Below are positions 13,841 to 24,040 of a stretch of 59,526 bases of DNA, one piece after another. Both the position numbers and the translations under genes were made by a program. Origin of the DNA: Acephala macrosclerotiorum (Eukaryota > Ascomycota > Leotiomycetes > Helotiales > Mollisiaceae); NCBI GenBank assembly GCA_014904845.1, contig MU119511.1:1-59526 (forward strand), read 5' to 3'. Within the stretch, counting starts at the first letter, position 1; each line of letters opens with the position of its first letter. Under the pieces are notes generated by a model. It was not told the DNA's origin. It saw nothing but the letters and a program-made list of their open reading frames with translations, and ran no database searches.

Positions 13841-16069
13841 TTACGATTCAATTAATTACTTATTTCGACTCTTTTTCTATAGCGCGCAAAACTATAAATT
13901 TTATTTACAATTCTATCGTAATAAACTTTTTTTATAATTACGAATTAATCAATTTATAATACGCGTAAATCGTATTATTTTGCGATTACATTTTATAAAA
14001 TATTATTTCGAACTCGTAAAATTTTTTACGTTACTCGAGAATTTTAATAATTTCAAATATCGATTTTATTAACTCTATATAAACAAATAATAATTAAATC
14101 TCGAATTACAATTTTAAAATCTATTTTACGATTACGTGTAAAAGTATTCGTTTATTGAATTATTATATATTATATTTTCTCGATTTAATAAAAAAAATAT
14201 TATTTGATTTTAACGCGTAATAATAAATATTTTTATTATTTATATTTTTATATTTTTATAATAATATTCGAATTATTATAACTCGAAACGAAATAAAATA
14301 TATTATTATTAAAATTAAAAAATTTAAAAAAATTTAAAATCGATATTTAATTTTATCGAAAAATAATAATAATTATAATTTAAATAATATTTAAAACTTG
14401 AATAATAATAAATAATTTAAAGTATAATACAAAGAAAATTTCGAGTACTTTTTAAAGTTTATATTATTCGTAATAAAAATCGTAAAAAAACGAATTTAAA
14501 TCGATATTATAAAAAAAATAATAAATTTAAAAAATATTATTAACGTTTTTCGAATTTTACAATTTTAAAACGAATTTAATTCGATAAAAAAAAATTACAT
14601 AAAAAAAAAATAAATAAATATATTACGTATTATTTTGAATATTATAAAAAAAAAATATATTAAAATTATATATTATAAAAATATTTTAAAAATAATTTTA
14701 AAAATTAAATAATCGAAATTTTTATTTTAAATTCGAAAAATTTAATTAAAAATTTATAAAACTATTTTTAATTATATAATTATTAAATATTTATTAATAG
14801 AAAATTAATTTTTATAAATTTATAAAAAATTATAAATAAATAAAAAAAGAAATTAAAAATTAAACGAAATATAAAAAATTATATTTATAATAAAATTTTA
14901 TAAATAAAAAAAAAATTATTAAAAAAATCGATTAAAAAATTAATTAAAAAATTAATTAAATCTCGATTTTAAAATATAATATTTTTAATATTTTAAATAT
15001 TTGTTTTTAAATTTCAAAATACGATATTTTAAATACGTATTTTTAAAAAACAATTTATTTAATATATTTATTTTATTTTATTTTAAAAAAAAACAATATT
15101 AAAATTAATAATTAAAAAACGTTTTTATTAATATTAAATTATAAATTTTTTACGATTATTATTATAAAATCGTTTTATTAAAAAAATATTATAATAATAT
15201 ATTTTTTATTATATTAAAAAATCGAATTAATTTTTTTTATTATAATCGATATAATAAAAATTTATTTCGAAATCGAAAAAGATTATTAATTATATATATT
15301 CGAATAAAAAAAAATTATATTTTTAAAAATTATTAAAATTAATTCAAAAAAATTTTACTTTAAATATTTTTAATTATTTTTCGATTAATTTAAAAAAATT
15401 TAACGAAAATTATTAAATAAATATTAAATAAAATATAATTTTAAAAATTAAATTATTAACGTTTATAAAAATATAAAAAAATATAATTTAATTTTTTATA
15501 ATTTTATTTTTACGTATAAAAAAATTTATATTTAATTGAGATCGATAATTAATATAAAAATACGAACTCGAAAATACAATAATTACAATATACGAATATT
15601 GTAAAATTAAAACGATTACGACTACGATTATAATAATTATAATAATATACGTATATTTTAATTATATCGAAATTTGAACGATTATATATACGAAAAAATT
15701 ATTATAAATAATAAACGTAAACAAAACAAAGAAAAATATAAATAACGAAAAAAAAAAATATATATATTTATTAAAAAAAAAACAAAAAAAAAATTTATTT
15801 TTATATTACGTTTTTAATATTATTATAATTATTTGATTTATAAAACTAAAAAAAAAGAAATTAATTTAATCTCGATATTTATAATTTTTAATAAATTTCA
15901 AAAATACGTTAATTCGTTAACGTTATTTTTAAAGCTTAGTCACATGATTTTTATATGATTTTTATATTAAAATATTAATAAGTTTTACGTATTAACGAAT
16001 TATAATAAAAAAAAAAAATAATAATATTTAATTAATTGAATTAAATTAATTGTACTTAGTAAAAAAAAA

Positions 16070-16285
16070 AAACTATTAATATAAATATAATATTAATGCA
16101 ATAATCACGTGCAGCACTAGACTGCATTGGGACTAGTCCAATTACACTAGAGTTGAAATTATATTTTTTTAACTTTTGTACAATTTCTAGAGAATGAATT
16201 ATTTTAATACGTATATTAAAAATTAAAAATTTTACGTACGTTTTTTATTTTTTTTATTCGAATAATATTTTTTAATAAATTGATA
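16070..16285 (+). mobile_element. Transposon terminal sequence, copy C
   Basis: About 210 bp closely matching copy B from ATAAATATAATATTAATGCA onward, including AATCACGTGCAGCACTAGAC, GGGACTAGTCCAATTACAC, CTAGAGAATGAATTATTTTA and ACGTACGTTTTTTATTTT. Similarity to copy B is lost after about 16282. It is the least mutated copy and keeps several CpA and CpC sites. It may be a solo end or truncated insertion. Confidence 0.7.
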
Positions 16286-17886
16286 TATTTAATTAATAAA
16301 AATAAATAAATAAAAAAAGTTTAAATTTATTATTTATTTATTAAAATATTTTTTTTTTTATTTAATTTATTAAAAAAAATTTATTATATTTTTTTATTAT
16401 TTTTATTATTTAAATTAATATTATTAATATTAATAAATATTTTATAAATTAAACAAATTTACGAATAATATTAATATCGTTTAAAACGTTAATTATAATA
16501 TTAAAATTATTAATATTTATATTTATTAAATTTTAAAATAAAAATTTATATAAATAATAATAATAAATATAATTTTTTATTCGATTTTATTATTTTATTA
16601 AAATAATTATAAAAATTTTTTATTTAATTTAATAAATATATTTATAAAAAAAATTTATTTAAATTAATATTAATATTATAAATTTATATATACGTTTATA
16701 TTTTTCGTTATTCGTTTTAAATATTTTTAATATTTTTATTTATATTATAATTTTATTAATTTTTTTATTTTTATTATAAAAAAATATTTTATTTAAATTC
16801 GATTATATTATTATATATTATATTATTAAAAAAAAATTTAATAAATAATAAATTTAATTGAATTTATAATTAATATTAAAAATTTATTTATAAAATTAAA
16901 TTATTTCAAAAAAAAAAAATTTTTTAAATTAATTTTTTTTTTTTTTATATTTATTTTTATAATTATAAATATATTAATATTATTTATTAATTTTTTTTGT
17001 ATTAATTATTAAAAAAATTATTTTAATTTGAAAATTTATAAATTTTTTAATAAAAAATATAAAATAAAATATTAAAATTATTTTAATTATAATATTTTTA
17101 TTTAATAATTTATTATTTTTTAAATTTTTTTTATATAAAAATATAAATATAATAATAAAACGATTATTTAAAACGTTAATAATAAATTTTAAATTAAAAA
17201 AAAAAAATTAATAATTAAATTTTTATTTTTAATTTAATTTAATAATTAAAATAATAAATAAATTAAATATAAAAAAAATAAAAATAAAAAAAATCGATAA
17301 AAAGTTTAAAAAATTAAAAAAATTAATAAAACGAAAAAATTATTAATAAAATAAAAATAAAATTATTAAAAAAATAATAATAATAAAAAATTAATAATAA
17401 TATTAAAAAAAAATAATAATAATAAAAAATAATTTAAAAATTTAAATTTAAATTATTTTAATAAAAAATTTTTAATTATATTTTATTAATTTTTTAATTT
17501 ATTTTAAATATTTAAAAATTAATATATAAAATATATTTAATAAAATAATTTAATTATTCGATTTATAAATAAAAAACTTTTATTTTTAATATTAATTCGA
17601 TTTAATTAATATTTTTTTATTTTTTTATTTTAATTATTTAATCGAAAATAATAATATTATTATTAAAAAATAATAAAAAAATAATAAAATAAATAAAAAA
17701 TTTTATTTTATTTAATAAAAAATTATATTAATTATTAATTTTTAAATTTTTTTTAATGTTTTAATATTTTTATTATTTATAATTTTATTAATTTTATTAT
17801 TATTTATTATTTTTACGATTTTATTACGTATATATAATAATATTACAATGGTAATAAAAAGTTTGATTTAATTAAAGAGTACTACT

Positions 17887-17938
17887 ACGAATTATATAGT
17901 TCGTAACACGTGATTAGACTAGTACTTAAAGTACTAGT
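17887..17938. repeat. Two adjacent palindromes
   Basis: ACGAA (17887-17891) pairs with TTCGT (17900-17904). Immediately downstream ACTAGTACTT (17918-17927) and AAGTACTAGT (17929-17938) form a perfect 10-bp inverted repeat around one A. CACGTG lies between them. This sits in a short GC-richer islet in AT-rich DNA, possibly another transposon end. Confidence 0.6.
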
Positions 17939-18867
17939 GTATAAAGATAAAATTCTCGTAATAAATTTTTATAATTTAAATTTTATTAAAAATAAATTAT
18001 TAATATAAATAATATTTTTATTAAATAATTTTAATAAATACGTAAAAAAATATTTATAATATATTTTATACGTTAAATTAATTATATAATCGTAAAATTA
18101 TTATATTAATTTTTTAATAAATATTTCAATTAATTTTAATAAAAATATAATGAAATTCGAATTAAATAATTATATTATTTATAAATTCTTTTACGAGATT
18201 TAATAAATCGAATTTAATTATAATTTTTATATTAAAATAAAATATTTATTTAAAAAATATATTAATAAAATATAATAATAATATAATCGTTTATTTTAAT
18301 AATTATTAAAAAATGAATATTTTATAAAAAAAAAATTATAATCGAAAAAATTTATATAAATTTGAAATTTAATAAATAATAATTAATAAATCGAAATTAA
18401 TATTTTTTAAATTATTATTAAATTGAAAACTTTGAAAAAATTTTAATTTTATAATTATAAAAAAAACGAAATTTATTAAAATTCGATAACAATCGAAAAA
18501 AAAATTTATATTAATAATTTATATAATTATTATATTAAAAATTCGAACGATAATTAATAAAATATAAAATATTAAAAAAAATTTAAATTTTTAAAATTTT
18601 GAAATTTTATATATATTTTTTAAACGATTTTTATTAATATAATTAATATTTACGAAGTTTTTAATATAGTTTTTAAAGTTTTATTAAAAGTTTTTTTTAA
18701 AATAAATAAAATATATCGATTTTTAATTTTTATTATATTTTGTACAATTTTCTTATTATCGATTTTTTATTTTTAAATACTCTTCGAAATTTGATTATAA
18801 GATTATTTCTATTTTTATCGATTAACTGTCGATATAAATCGATAAAAAGTGATATATATAGACCTAG

Positions 18868-19632
18868 TACTACCGTAGGAACTGGTGTGGAGAGAAGGCA
18901 ATCCGCAGAGCTTTCATGCTTGAGGGCTATGTGCGAGGTGTTAGAAAAAGGAAACCATCACTCTCAGAGAAGAACCAGCGTCTACGACTAGCCTGGGCGA
19001 AGGAGCATGAGAATTGGACATTGGACCAGTGGGATGCTATCCTCTGGAGTGATGAGAGCTGGACATCGCCAGGCCCACACCGCAGACAATGGTATACAAG
19101 ATTGAGAGGACCCTCAGAGTTATTCCTCCCAGATTGTGTGGCCTATAAGTGGCAAAGGAAGATAGGCTGGATGTTTTGGGGTTGCATATTAGGGAAGTAC
19201 GGCAAAGGAGCTGGTCTTTTCTGGGAGAAGGAGTGGAAGTCTATTACGCGATACTCGTACTACGAGCATACGTTCCCGGTCATATGGAACTACATGTGGC
19301 ATGGTCATCCAGGCCTAAGTTTCCAGCAGGACGGTGGACCAGGACACACTGCGAAGTACAGCATAGCATATATGGCTGATAGAGGGATTGTGCCTATCTT
19401 CTGGCCACCGTTCTCTCCAGATTTGTCTCCTATTGAGACATTGTGGGATAGAATAAAGGACATTCTAAGCTTGCTAGATCCAGAGGTCCACAGAAGCTAC
19501 AAGAGATTGAGGGTAGCTGTCGCGGAGGCATGGAATAGCATTACAGATGCAGAGGTTAAAGACTTGGTTCACACTATGCCAGCACGCTGCAAGGCTGTAA
19601 TTGCAGCCCATGGAATGTACACAGAGTTCTGA
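18868..19632 (+). pseudogene. Tc1-family transposase, 5'-truncated fragment
   Basis: The reading frame is open from just after a TAG at 18865 to the TGA at 19632 (about 254 codons) and encodes the catalytic core of a Tc1/mariner-superfamily DDE transposase. Visible motifs are the KPSLSEKNQRLRLAWAKEH stretch that precedes the core, first Asp in WSDESW, second Asp in QQDGGPGHT, and WPPFSPDLSPIETLWDRIK carrying the catalytic Glu. The second Asp and the Glu are separated by 34 residues, the DD34E signature of Tc1. The N-terminal helix-turn-helix DNA-binding part (about 100 residues in full-length relatives) is missing: upstream sequence turns into AT-rich debris at about 18860. The fragment itself shows no RIP-type stop. 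An internal ATG at 18916 could start a shorter product, but no function is expected. Confidence 0.9.
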
Positions 19633-19939
19633 GTAGATATAGTTCTGAATAGCTTCAATTTTTGATGGTCTTCTATTGTGGAGTGATTCTAAAAGCAGCG
19701 CACAGTGGTAATTCTGTCTCGCCTAACAATTAATAGGCCCTGTACTTCGTACAACGTAGATAAAGGCCACAATCTGTGGGGTCACAATAAAAGTTAATAT
19801 GACGTGTTACAGTCGTTCTCGACTTAGTTTCCTCCTGCGGCGTTGGATGGCGATTTGCATGTGGTCTTCTTTTGAAACACGCTTTTATATCACGCCATTC
19901 CACAAACTCTCTTTTCGCGTATATCACTGGCTGGATTCC
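19633..19939. other. Short spacer, no supported gene
   Basis: Between the transposase stop and the RING/ankyrin fragment. A 65-codon open frame on the minus strand (19730-19927) has no recognisable domain. It might be a displaced 3' part of the ankyrin gene, but nothing in it supports that. No clear terminal inverted repeat for the Tc1 fragment is found here. Confidence 0.5.
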
Positions 19940-20290
19940 CTAGTGCTGTGAAGGCCACGCCCATATCTCTTCGGTATTCCTCTCCTCTCCTCCTCGCGCA
20001 GCTTGTAATAGAGGCGTCGTATCGAAAAGGCCTCGTGGAGAATGCTGGATCCCATTCTCTAACAGCTGTCTGACCTTCTCTGTATCTCCATCCGCCGCAG
20101 CCCGCGCAAGGACAATCTCATCATCGATCAAGAAAATCGACCTCCTGCGCGTAGGGCAGCCGCCCGTCTTGAAAACGGACTTGGCCAAACAGGCCTCGTG
20201 TGCCCAGGATACACACTTACAGCGGATTGTCGTCACCTCCTCCCCAATCTCCCAGCGTCGCAGGCAGATGTAGCATGATTCGGTGAGCAT
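19940..20290 (-). pseudogene. RING-like zinc-binding plus ankyrin protein, truncated
   Basis: The frame from the ATG at 20290 encodes about 116 residues. The N-terminus has a RING-H2-like pattern: CYIC, about 14 residues, CKC, then HEAC, then a single GGCPTRRR where CPxC is expected, so the last zinc-ligand cysteine is absent. It is followed by an ankyrin-repeat stretch (LARAAADGDTEKVRQLLENG, then TPLLQAARGG). The protein ends soon after at EEIWAWPSQH, where related proteins would continue with more ankyrin repeats. RING/ankyrin proteins are usually ubiquitin-ligase-like, but with a missing ligand and truncated repeats activity is doubtful. An open frame continues upstream only to a GTG at 20338 inside the minisatellite; the ATG is the more credible fungal start. 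It lies next to a transposon fragment and is divergent from the J-domain-like gene. Confidence 0.55.
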
Positions 20291-20327
20291 ATCGTTGTCG
20301 ACGTTCTTGCGGTGGACGACACTAATT

Positions 20328-20453
20328 GGTTTTTGCACACCACATGGTTTCTACACACCAAGTGGTTTTTGCACACTACTTAGTGTTTACACACTGCTTG
20401 GTTTTTACACACTACTTGGTTCTTACACACTACTTGGTTTCTGTACGCTCAAA
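20328..20453. repeat. 18-bp minisatellite, 7 units
   Basis: Seven tandem 18-bp units with consensus GGTTTTTACACACTACTT. Units five and six are nearly identical; the last (GGTTTCTGTACGCTCAAA) is divergent. It lies between the divergent starts at 20290 (minus) and 20485 (plus), so it fills the presumptive shared promoter. Because 18 is a multiple of three, a reading frame through it would encode a hexapeptide repeat, but no supported protein includes it. Confidence 0.9.
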
Positions 20454-20484
20454 TGGTTCCCGACTTTCAACTCGGGCTTTTCCA

Positions 20485-21122
20485 ATGTCTCGCCAGGAAC
20501 CTCATCCATTCGATGTCCTGGGCATCCTGCCTACAATCTCGCTGACTCCAGCCGATGTCCGGAGAGCTTACACCATTGCTCTCTCTCGCGTGCGGCAATG
20601 CGCCAATCCTGTATACGTCAGTGGACAAGTCAGGCAATACCGTACACCCTACTCAGAAGCAGACCTGCAGCAGCCCGGGATATCTACGTAGACGAAGTCA
20701 ACCCAGCTCATTTTCACCCCACCGCGATTGACACTATCCTAACGAATATGTCTAGACTATCGGTGCTGAATTATCATTCCAGCTGGAACCCTGCAGCCCC
20801 TTATCTCGAGCAGGTTATGCACCCCGGCGGATTTTGTGTACAAAACTTTGAAGTTTCGGTGTCGTGTTTCTTTTGTCTGGTGTTTTGTTCTCGACCCTAC
20901 TATTCTGTAGTCCTGTTAATTTGAAGAACTTCTGATTCTTCCCAGATCTTGGAAGAGAAGGGCTTTACAGTGGACATACTCCCTTGGGAAGTCCTCCAGT
21001 TCCCGAGCCAAAGACATCAACAGGGACAGTGGGGGTCAAATCGATGTTCTTGTGCTTTCAAACATGTTGAATATCTCCCAATGCAACCCCTTAGAAGGGT
21101 CTGCTGCACAATGCGGATTTAA
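20485..21122 (+). CDS. J-domain-like protein, probable gene relic
   Basis: From the ATG at 20485 the protein begins MSRQEPHPFDVLGILPTISL and continues TPADVRRAYTIALSRVR, the helix I/II pattern of a DnaJ J-domain (PfdvLGi...aYt.al), although no HPD loop follows. The first frame stops at about 20691. A second frame then carries ARDIYVDEVNPAHFHPTAID and MSRLSVLNYHSSWNPAAPY. The two can be joined by a 1-base frameshift near 20672 or by a weak 50-bp intron with a GTGGAC donor. A more convincing intron (about 20836-20945, acceptor TTCTTCCCAG) leads to an exon reading ILEEKGFTVDILPWEVLQF and ending at TAA 21122. Function unknown; frameshifted pseudogene and live gene are both possible. Confidence 0.45.
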
Positions 21123-21224
21123 TGACTGATATCCATTGCTCTCGATAATTCTCCCACAGCGTTGCAGCGCAACGGATAACGAATGAAAGTAGCTCAATGA
21201 CTTCAGATTTTGTGAGTTCTACTC

Positions 21225-22597
21225 CTATGCGTGGTTCGAAGTCGCAGCATTTGCATCCGTATCAACGGCCACTCCTCCCACTTTCTCATTTCTAGCTCCA
21301 GCTCCGACCTCGTTCGTGTCGACACCCACAGCCTCTTCCAAAACATTCTCTTTAATAGCCGTAGATCCGCTGTTCGTGTCCGCACCCATGGCCTTTTCGA
21401 CATCACTCTCTTTATCAGCCACACCGTCCTTCGTCACTGTGGGTTCTCCCTGCTCTTTCAAATTGGCATCCATCTTCCAGAAATCTCTCTTCAAATGTCG
21501 ACCCATCGCAAGTCCAATCAAGTCAAACGGATCCACCATCGCAATCAGAAAAAACCTCAGATCCAGATATCCAGGTCCCTCAGTCTCCGTAACTCCATCC
21601 TCTGCCAGATATACTTTGAAATCTTTCGGTAAAAAGCGCATTGGGTTTCGAAGGTTAAAGAGGAAGGAGTTGGCGAGCATGAGTAGTGCTTCAAAGACCC
21701 AGAAGAACGCCTCGTCACGAATGATTGGGGAGGCTGACGAGCTCATGGCTGGTGTATAGCGGAAAGTTGATATGGTGAAATACTCGACTGTGCGGTAGAT
21801 CGCGCGAATCCCGATGAGGACGGAGGAACAATATAAAGTGATGAGGACACCTCTCACGTGTTTGGGAAAAGGACCCTTCTTCTTACATTGGTTGTGGAAG
21901 TATCCAGTCAGGGAAAGAAAGCAAATAAGCACAACGAGTTGGAGGACAAGAGCTGCTTTCAGAAATCTTTTGCCCATAGATTGCTTGCCCCCGGAATTTT
22001 TGATATTAGACCAATAGCTAACTCCGTTCCCGTTGAGGGTTTCGACGATGGTGGCGATGCCAAGCATGGTGGTGAGCATGCGGCCGGGGTGAATTGGAGA
22101 ATGATATGGGATGTAATAGAGAACCCGGCTGAGAATTTGATAGTTTAACATTTCATAAAGTGGACTGGTGGTGGTCAATTTGAGTATACAAGTAGTACAT
22201 TTGGATGGAAAACAGGAGACGTACGGCAATGAGTAAATTATCGTCATTGATGCAATGTACACGTCGACAGTGCCGTAGCTAAACGCTCCCACCTCACGGA
22301 GGATATATCCGACTGCAAAGGCAAGGCCGCAAAAAGGGAACATAAATGTGATTGGCCAGGAATTGTATTTGCTGCCTGGTGGATTAGATGGTGTTTTGGG
22401 GAGAGAGAGAGTGTGTGTGCCTACGCAGATTGTCGGACGTGAATAACAAAAGATACCAGAAAGAGGAAAGCGAAGATGATCGGAACCTCTTTGTTTGGAG
22501 CATAATAATATAAACTCCCCTCCACTAGAAATCGTTAGCATAGAGTCACGTGCGCAGGTATAGATAGCAAGCAATTCGCACCGTAAGTGCCACCCAT
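21225..22597 (-). CDS. RTA1-like seven-helix membrane protein
   Basis: The four-exon model is 22597-22582, 22524-22425, 22371-22225 and 22164-21225. It sums to 1203 nt and gives 400 residues; introns are 57, 53 and 60 bp. The first intron ends in a textbook GCTAAC branch site and TTTCTAG. The spliced N-terminus MGGTYVEGSLYYYAPNKEVP and the motifs LSRVLYYIPYHSPIHPGR, GIRAIYRTVEYF and DEAFFWVFEALLM are hallmarks of the fungal RTA1/lipid-translocating-exporter-like family (RTA1, RSB1, PUG1), with about seven transmembrane helices in the plasma membrane. Members affect sterol-toxin resistance or sphingoid-base release; the substrate here is unknown. The hydrophilic C-terminal tail (about 65 residues) contains an imperfect internal duplication ending in ADTNSG and VDTNEV. 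The gene is intact and transcribed away from the hairpin region. Confidence 0.85.
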
Positions 22598-24040
22598 CTT
22601 TTAGAGGAAATCCGCCAGAGGCGCGATAGCTCGAGAACTTGATTCCTGATGGTCAGTCGCAGCCCTGTCAGATCAGGCTGGAAAATGTCCCTCGTGCAGC
22701 TCTGGTAGGCAGAATCATTGGGAGATAGTCGCACATCTAAAGGAGAAAAATCATTTCGAACAAAGTTGTCCAGAATCCTAAAAGACCAAATATTTTATAT
22801 GGGATTCTGAGACATTTAAAGCATTTAAAGTTGCTGTGCGCTACGAAATGGACGGTGGCATGTTAGTAAAATGAGTTGGTGCCCCGGAACTCCCCTGAGA
22901 ATAATACGGGCGAACTTTACCCAGAGCACCTTGCTACAAATGGAACCAGCGCAACGGGTTTTCTACGTACAGGGTGCAATAAATGTTAATGAGCAATGAC
23001 CAGTATTTAACTGGATATAGTAAAATACTGCGAATCTCGAACAGGTGATTGGTCTAGCCACCCCTTAGAGACACGGCCACAATCACCTTACATTTAACAT
23101 TTATTTCAACCTGTGGGTAGTTAGCATGGTCGCGCGCGTGGCATAACCCTTTCGGCTGTTTCGATCCGCCTTATGAGCCTGTGGCTGAAGCCGGTCCGGT
23201 CAATTGGGACCCTGGGAGAGCCTGCTTTAGCGAATGCAAAAACTCCCTATCCCCTCGTCCGGTGAGACATGTCCAGCGCCAGGCATCACAGCTAAGCGAT
23301 AAGTACCTGACGATTTTAGCTGTGATGCCTGGCGCTGGACATGTCTCACCGGAACGAGGGGATAGAATAATATTGTGTAACATGAAGCACAGAGTTGATA
23401 GATCGATTATCATTGCCCTCACCTGACTATTTTCAAGTCATTCCAGGAAAGTCAGGAGTCCCAGAATCCAGACGAAGATTGTGATGCACTGAACAGATAC
23501 GTTAAGCACAGCATGAAGTTAACAAGGCCAAGCAGAAGACTGGGAGTAGAATAAAGGGTCTAGTTTCTACTTCTATGTGGTTCCCACGAAGTGTCAGACG
23601 ACGTAGAGATCTTAGCATTCAGAAGTGTTGAAACCTTACACAGCCATCTTTTTAATCTATTATGATGTCGATGTCCGTTCTCGCTCTCCCTGTCAAACTT
23701 ACAAGGATCCCTCCCGATTTTGGATCCCATCTGGTTCAGTCGCACGTGACTAGTAATTCAGCCTCACAATTCAACGTCATCGTGTGGCTTTGGGAGATTC
23801 ATGCAAATCCCAGCAAGGCAGAATTGCATCGGCGTTGGCACCCAAACTAAGGTTACCGTCGCGATGGTGATTTGGAAGGAGACGAGAGACGAGAGACGGC
23901 GCTCCAGCGCCCAAGCACCAGCGTGCTAACACCTGCCGATGGAAAGTTCGAGAAACCTGTTTTTACGTTACACCCGTAATATTTTACGCTACACACATGA
24001 CCAGGCCTAAGAATCGTGGTTGAGAATAGTAGCTAATAAA
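22598..24040. other. Gene-free GC-normal region with hairpin
   Basis: No supported protein-coding gene. Open frames at 23171-23426 run across the long hairpin and are by-products of it; those at 23560-23850 have no recognisable domain. A short inverted repeat GGTGATTG/CAATCACC lies at about 23045-23090. Near the right edge, TTTTACGTTACAC and TTTTACGCTACAC form a direct repeat just before the AT-rich block begins. Confidence 0.6.
23247..23365. repeat. Long nearly perfect hairpin (47-bp arms, 24-nt loop)
   Basis: The left arm 23247-23293 begins CTATCCCCTCGTCCGGTGAG. The right arm 23318-23365 is its reverse complement with a single-base bulge (CGTCC opposite GGAACG). The loop is 23294-23317. 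The arms are GC-rich, without RIP-type differences between them. It could be a fold-back element (MITE-like) or a hairpin RNA precursor. No obvious target-site duplication is seen. Confidence 0.9.

Larger units (their letters stand above)
9561..18860. repeat. AT-rich, RIP-degraded, gene-free block (continued)
   Basis: Same composition as the first block, with no supported gene. The 70-codon frame at 13725-13937 lies inside transposon-end copy B and is spurious. Recognisable internal features are the TTTAT microsatellite, copies B and C of the transposon end, a degenerate 10-bp repeat around 12085-12150 built on TTTAAAACGT, and the palindromes near 17890-17940. The block ends abruptly at about 18860, where composition switches to normal coding DNA within a few tens of bases. 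Confidence 0.85.

Noticed and set aside
13125..16285. Copies B and C as the two LTRs of one retrotransposon
   Set aside because: Direct orientation and 2.9-kb spacing would allow it, but no TG...CA ends, primer-binding site or pol remnant is visible, homology lengths differ (over 450 bp versus about 210 bp), and copy A is inverted.
20283..20924. 213-codon frame through the minisatellite on the plus strand
   Set aside because: Its first half is the hexapeptide read-out of the 18-bp repeat and its middle is the wrong frame of the J-domain exon; only its last part coincides with a plausible exon of the J-like gene.
23041..23091. Possible small structured RNA (GGTGATTG/CAATCACC stem)
   Set aside because: An 8-bp stem around a 28-nt loop is too weak and too short for a tRNA or a known RNA class.
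23171..23426. Overlapping frames on both strands around the hairpin
   Set aside because: Mirror-image peptides arise because the DNA is an inverted repeat; no coding support.
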